DNA of 64,000 nucleotides. It comes from Aselliscus stoliczkanus. Its lineage: Eukaryota; Chordata; Mammalia; Chiroptera; Hipposideridae. A program made the translations under genes and the position numbers. Shown in pieces: positions 60,471 to 64,000 of the stretch; positions within the stretch are counted from its first letter, which is position 1, and every line of letters begins with the position of its first letter. Below the pieces are notes generated by a model. The model did not search any database. It was given only the letters and a program-made list of their open reading frames with translations, and was not told the DNA's origin. The stretch spans positions 141,720,421-141,784,420 of the forward strand of contig CM066733.1 in the NCBI GenBank assembly GCA_033961575.1, given 5' to 3'.

Positions 60471-60729
60471 TCAAAACTTGTAGACGTGCCCATACTTTCT
60501 TAGCTGGAGTGCCTTCAATGAGAAGAGCTCTAATGGATAAGAAGCAACAACTGCACATTTTTTGCCCCACCCAGCACCCTGGCCAAGCACTTGTGGGTGC
60601 TACCAAGTAGGTCTTGACAAAATGGTGCTATATGATCGATCCTCAAGTCTCTAATCTCTGAATCCGACATTGTGGAACTCTAGTTTTTAAATTTTAAATT
60701 AGGTTTGAATAAAAGCAGTTACAGTTCCT

Positions 60730-61045
60730 ATTAATTTTTTTTAAAATTTAATTTAATTTAATTAATTAATTTATTTTTAAATTAGTTTCAGGTGTACAAC
60801 ACAGTGCAATACTTATACTTTTTACCCCTCAAAGTAACAACCCCCCCTTCCCCATTTAGCCTCCCCACTCCTCCCCCCCATATCATATATATCTATTACA
60901 CTTCCTCTGACTCCCTTCCACATTATAATCCACATCCTGTGACTATCTATATATTTAATTACAGTTGGTATACAATATTATACAACCTCACTGCACTGTA
61001 CACCTGAAGCTGAGGTTGTATACTATTAAATTATTTTTGACAAAA
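60730..61045 (+). repeat. L1 3'-UTR fragment
   Basis: TTAGTTTCAGGTGTACAACA, then a pyrimidine/C-rich stretch and a CACTGTACACCTGAAGC segment, as in mammalian L1 3' UTRs. AATT-repeats precede it. Confidence 0.6.
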
Positions 61046-62085
61046 TCATTTCATAAACAAATAAGCTTCTGAACAAATATTTCTGTCTTAATTTCTACTT
61101 TACAAATCATTTAAAAAATGCACACAAGCATGGCAATGAGTTGTTTTCTCTGATTACTTTTATTTATACTTTTCTGTCTTTAAGAGAGTTTTCAATAATT
61201 TCTTTCTCATTTTAAAGTTGCTTTGCTGCCAGAGCCAAAATAAAAGCACGTATGATTAAGCGTCACTGTATTTGATTTCTCTCTTTACCCATAAGAGATA
61301 TGTCTTCCCAAGAGGGCTGTGTTATCATGACGGAATATTCTAATAAATCTACTGAAGTTTACAAAAAACATTTTTTTTTCTAAAATTATAAAGAAATGTA
61401 AGGAAGGCAGTTGTAAATATACAGATTGTTGTGGTGCATGTTAGTGGTTTGTGTTCATCCTGAAAAGGGGCCCAAGATATGGCTCCCTGATTTGAAAATA
61501 AATGAAAACTCCCACTGCTCTAAGGAGTTCCAATGCAAAAAGAAGTTTATACCCAATGCATTCAGAAAATCAACAATATGTCATTAATAGGAATGTTCTG
61601 ACTTTGTATAGAGCCATCAAAATAATCCCATCACCATGGAGTTGTAAGCATTAGAGAACCAATTGGGAGAGCCAAAGAAGGATGACATCAACACAGACAA
61701 GAGAGAGATGGATGGTCTGGGAAGAACTGCAAAAAAAGTAGGATCTGCAAGCATTGCCCATTTTCTTCCCCTATTACCCCTCTTAGGAACTCTCAGGGGT
61801 CCTGCCTCCACATGCCTCCCATGCCCACCTCCTCAACACCATCCCATTTCTGCTCCAGCCTTCCCCATCTTCTTTAGATGCTACACCTGGAGGCAATTGC
61901 TTTAACTTTCTGACTCCTTAGAAAAGAGTCTGAGGAAATAAAGCTCTCTAAGAGCTTCCTGACTGATGATGGGGTCAACTGATCCTGTGTCCCTGATCAC
62001 AGACTCGTCATGAGATGCAAAGCTGCAGCCTTAGCTCAGAGTGCTGACAGGTAGCCAAGAGAGTTTGTGACCAACAGCCTTGTTA
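61046..62085. other. Non-coding stretch, no gene recognised
   Basis: No coding or RNA signal and no repeat that I can name. Confidence 0.55.
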
Positions 62086-62089
62086 ACTG

Positions 62090-62250
62090 GGGTACAGTGG
62101 GAGAGACAGCTCTAAAAATCATGAGTTTCTAGGTTCAAGACCTGGCTTGCCATCAAGGGGCTCCTCTCATTTTGGACAAGTCACTACACCAGCCTGGGCC
62201 TTGGTTTCCCCATCTAATAAATGAAGACTTCAAGGGTGTTTTGTGAGGGA
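62090..62250 (+). repeat. MIR element
   Basis: GGTTCAAGACCTGGCTTGCC, TTGGACAAGTCACTACACCA and GGCCTTGGTTTCCCCATCTA in sense MIR order. Confidence 0.7.
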
Positions 62251-64000
62251 ACAAAACAGATTGTCAATAATCTATATTACTGTTGGCATTACAGGAGTTT
62301 AAAATCATTTTGCATGACTTGTGCATTTATTGTGCCTGGCATAAATCAGCCATATTATTAGTATTGTTTTCAAATACAAATGATATAAAATGTCCAAAGC
62401 AAATCAGAGTAAACTAATCAGAATAAACTAATTCCACGCTCCGCCCTTTTTTTTTTTTTTTTTGCCTTAATTTTGTTTCTTTCAAATACAAAGATTCATC
62501 CATAAGTACTGTCAAATGCATTTTCTGCCCTTCCAACTGGTCTGTATTTGGTGAAGGCGTCAGGACAAAACAGATCTGCGGGAATGAGGAGCTTGTGCAC
62601 TGTGGGTCTCCCACTCATTTTGGGAGGCAGTCAGGGTGGATGCGCTGCACCAGGGATATGGCAAAGCTTGCCCAGGCAGTGGAGAGCCTTCCTGAGTGCT
62701 CTGCTGGCTTGCGGGCCCGTTTCTTCCCCAGCTGTGCAGTTCAAAACTGCTGATTCATGCTCATGATACAAACCTAATGACCATGAACACACTCTGAGTT
62801 TTTTCTTCAGGCACATTTTCTTGGTAACCACGCGGATGATATGCTAATGCAAATTGGCAGACAAACTGAAACTACAAAAATACGATCTGCCACTTACTTG
62901 GAAGGAACAAAGGACAAACGGCGTCGAGGTGGCCCTTTTGCCTTGGGTTTCCATTTCTGCTGCACACAGTAAGGGCTCAGCAAGGACATGTGGTACTTGG
63001 GAGGGAACGGTGGTGACCGTGAAGACTTTAAATCACTAGAGCAGTAATTCTTTTCATTTAAAATAAATGTCCTTTGAGCCTTTTTAATAACCTCATTTTA
63101 AGAGACTCTGGTGGTTTCTCTCTTTTGTGTTGAAAAGCTCTGGGTCAGCAGCCTATACCGACTCCAGTGAGGCAGAAAAGTCAAAATTTGCCTTTTCTCC
63201 AAATCCATCTTGGGCACAACCTGGCTGCAGCTCGCTTCTGAGTCATATAGCAAAGGTTCATTGGAGGTCATCCTACTTGCATAGACTCATTGGGAGTTTA
63301 ATGTATTGTTGTGGAAATAATGTTTAATCTCCTCTTGTCAGCTGGCTGGATGATACAATAATATTACCCTGTGTTGCTGCACAAGTGATTAAGGCACAAG
63401 AGCACCGCAGGTCCTGCTTCAACAGCCGTTTCAGGAAAACACAGAAGACTCTGCAGGAAGAATGAGCCTTCTGCAATGCACAGATATTCCCAGAAAGACA
63501 ATTCCAAAACCAGTTTATTAGTGCTTGTGTTCTCATTACACTGCTGCGTGGAATGCCAGGGCTGTTGGCTCCTGTTTTATTAAGGTTCTCTTCTTTCTAT
63601 CTCACTGAGATCCACATATTTTCTGACCACAGACCTGGAATTTCCTGTAAAGTGAGTGATCTGATAGGAACCCATCAAAATTCCCCAGGCAAACTCAGCT
63701 TAGATCTGAAGTCCTTTCTATTCTGAAATGAGTTTTTTTTTTTCTCTTTGTTATCTGGGAATTTGTCAGTTAGGTGCGTCTGAGTGAGTCTGTTTTAAGA
63801 TGTTAAAATTAATAAATAAATCACCTTGGGTAATTTCATGCCAAAGCCACAACATCCTGTTGATAAAAAGATGTTTGGTTTCAATTAGAAAGGTCAAGGT
63901 CGCTCTGCTAAGCTGATTTTTAAAAGTGATATGGTGATAAACTTAGAAAAGGGTAAAGAAATTCCTTACAAAGCAGGATGAAGATGAGGATTTTGTTTTC
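62251..64000. other. Non-coding stretch, no gene recognised
   Basis: An 18-20 base T run lies near 62446. The frames at 62548-63536 overlap on both strands without any domain. Unique-looking DNA to the window end. Confidence 0.5.

Overview
The window is vertebrate nuclear DNA and almost certainly mammalian. It is AT-rich, full of (CA/GT)n, (CT/AG)n and (TA)n microsatellites, and carries many MIR, L2, L1 and MER5-type fossils known from mammalian genomes. Younger insertions (tRNA-derived SINEs with perfect target duplications, mariner-type DNA transposons and a class II endogenous retrovirus) make a bat the best guess, perhaps a rhinolophoid one. That guess rests on remembered SINE resemblance, not on a search. 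I recognise no host protein-coding exon, tRNA, rRNA or CpG-island promoter in 64 kb, so this is intergenic DNA or the interior of a very large intron.

The outstanding element is a complete LTR-to-LTR provirus at 7846-13158 on the + strand, flanked by the 6-bp duplication ACTGCC. It has two nearly identical LTRs of about 490 bp, a tRNA-Lys3 type primer-binding site, a consensus splice donor, four copies of a 20-nt inverted-end repeat in the leader, a betaretrovirus-like gag, a residue of dUTPase/protease joined to the end of integrase, the C-terminal half of env, a polypurine tract, and a segment between env and the 3' LTR that matches the constitutive transport element (CTE) of type D retroviruses. 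Almost all of pol and the front of env are missing, and gag and env carry frameshifts and stops. It is a defective, probably non-autonomous but recently mobilised copy that kept its cis-acting RNA signals.

Elsewhere the layout is repeat over repeat. A long (about 410-460 bp) SINE occurs at 3202, 24873 and 34303. A short form of it occurs at 17070 (minus), 17788 (fragment) and 29885. A related second SINE occurs at 19325 (minus) and 26348. DNA transposons lie at 2110, 17946 (77-bp perfect-ended hairpin), 18883 and 52023 (internally deleted mariner with transposase remains). Old L1 pieces lie at 5705, 22650, 26870, 43850, 47190 and 60730, a clear L2 3' end at 50715, MIR copies throughout, and MER5-like pieces at 40150 and 41760.

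The remaining stretches are unique-looking non-coding DNA in which I see no gene. Repeat family names are by eye from general knowledge; boundaries are approximate unless a target duplication or terminal repeat fixes them.
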